DNA of 5,037 bases from Dehalococcoidales bacterium (GTDB lineage: Bacteria > Chloroflexota > Dehalococcoidia > Dehalococcoidales > UBA5760): positions 1 to 5,037 of the forward strand of contig JAQTTS010000104.1 of NCBI GenBank assembly GCA_028710655.1, read 5' to 3'. Shown here in pieces: positions 4,654 through 5,037 of this stretch; the stretch's first letter is position 1, and each line of letters starts with the position of its first letter. The notes under the pieces were generated by a model. It searched no databases. It worked only from the letters and a program-made list of their open reading frames with translations, and was not told the origin of the DNA. Both the position numbers and the translations under genes were made by a program.

Positions 4654-5021
4654 TGCCATCCCCTTTCTCTGGCTATTTGCTGGTAAGCCGCGATCATCAT
4701 CTGCAATAGGAAATCGGTGCCCCTCACTCCGGCGGTATCGGGATGAAGCTTGATAAGCAGCTCACGGTACCGTTTCTTGACCTCTTCATCTTTTGCTGTC
4801 TTGTCCAGTCCGAGCACCCGGTAAGGGTCAAAGCCGTCATTCCGTCCGACCAGGTTCGGGACCTGCGAAAGGTCGATCCCCATGCCGGCTGCATAGCGCA
4901 GGAAGGCTTCCGGGTTGAAGGCATCGCGCAAGAGGGCATCCATCCAACCCAGCATGTTAGCTCGCATCTCCCCCAGAATCCTTTCCTGCTCCCGCAATCT
5001 TTTTACGATGTCATCGTCCAT
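4650..5021 (-). CDS. Small protein with C-terminal J domain (DnaJ-like)
   Basis: Predicted protein of 123 residues. An N-terminal helical region of about 62 residues (charged start DDDIVKRLREQE, then hydrophobic helices) precedes a compact J domain at about 64-123: FDPYRVLGLDKTAKDEEVKKRYRELL, HPD at residues 93-95, and a final helix with AAYQQIARERG. HPD is the motif that stimulates Hsp70 ATPase, so the protein can be expected to recruit DnaK. It lacks the Gly/Phe-rich and zinc-binding parts of true DnaJ and carries its J domain at the C-terminus, so it is a specialised co-chaperone with its own targeting region. ATG 5021 is chosen; GTG codons at 5030 and 5033 are alternatives, and the frame stays open to the window edge, so the true start could lie outside. 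First visible gene of the cluster. Confidence 0.85.
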   Translation of the reverse strand: MDDDIVKRLREQERILGEMRANMLGWMDALLRDAFNPEAFLRYAAGMGIDLSQVPNLVGRNDGFDPYRVLGLDKTAKDEEVKKRYRELLIKLHPDTAGVRGTDFLLQMMIAAYQQIARERGWQ

Positions 5022-5037
5022 CTCTCTCACCACCAGA

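Noticed and set aside
1..5037. CRISPR array, tRNA, rRNA, insertion sequence or integrase
   Set aside because: No regularly spaced repeat series, no tRNA cloverleaf with a T-loop consensus, no rRNA-like segment and no transposase or recombinase motifs were seen on either strand.

Overview
The window splits into two parts that differ in base composition and gene orientation. The left part (about 1-1340) is AT-rich and holds a structured non-coding stretch of about 370 bases, then one plus-strand gene for a membrane-anchored fibronectin type III protein. The right part (about 1497 to the right edge) is clearly richer in G and C. It holds seven minus-strand genes packed end to start, most of them overlapping by a few bases (4-base ATGA, TGATG, 14-base overlap) and most preceded by good Shine-Dalgarno sequences.

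In transcription order (right to left) the minus-strand cluster reads: small protein with a C-terminal J domain (HPD motif intact); unrecognised helical protein; AAA+ ATPase with an N-terminal winged-helix-like region; a 148-base gap with a 12-base direct repeat and a small palindrome; protein with one C2H2 zinc finger carrying the QALGGH signature, an HTH-like segment and a long helical, Met/Gln-rich tail; 93-residue unrecognised protein; small single-pass membrane protein; AbrB/SpoVT-type DNA-binding protein. The cluster and the plus-strand FN3 gene converge on a 15-bp perfect inverted repeat lying about 60 bases from both stop codons.

Organism: two hairpins followed by T-runs (one on each strand of the left intergenic region), a TATAAT-like box and strong Shine-Dalgarno sequences favour a bacterium. 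The zinc finger, the PhoU/AbrB-like regulator and the style of the AAA+ protein would also fit an archaeon or an archaeal or bacterial mobile element. Chloroflexota (Dehalococcoidia-like) is a guess only, since no lineage marker is present. The many small unknown genes packed on one strand resemble a prophage, plasmid or integrative element, but no integrase, capsid, terminase, portal or replication initiator is visible.

The genes may work together: a J-domain protein normally recruits a DnaK-type Hsp70, an AAA+ protein remodels a nucleic-acid or protein complex, and two or three products look able to bind DNA. A chaperone-assisted DNA-transaction or replication module is a reasonable hypothesis, but nothing in the sequence proves it.
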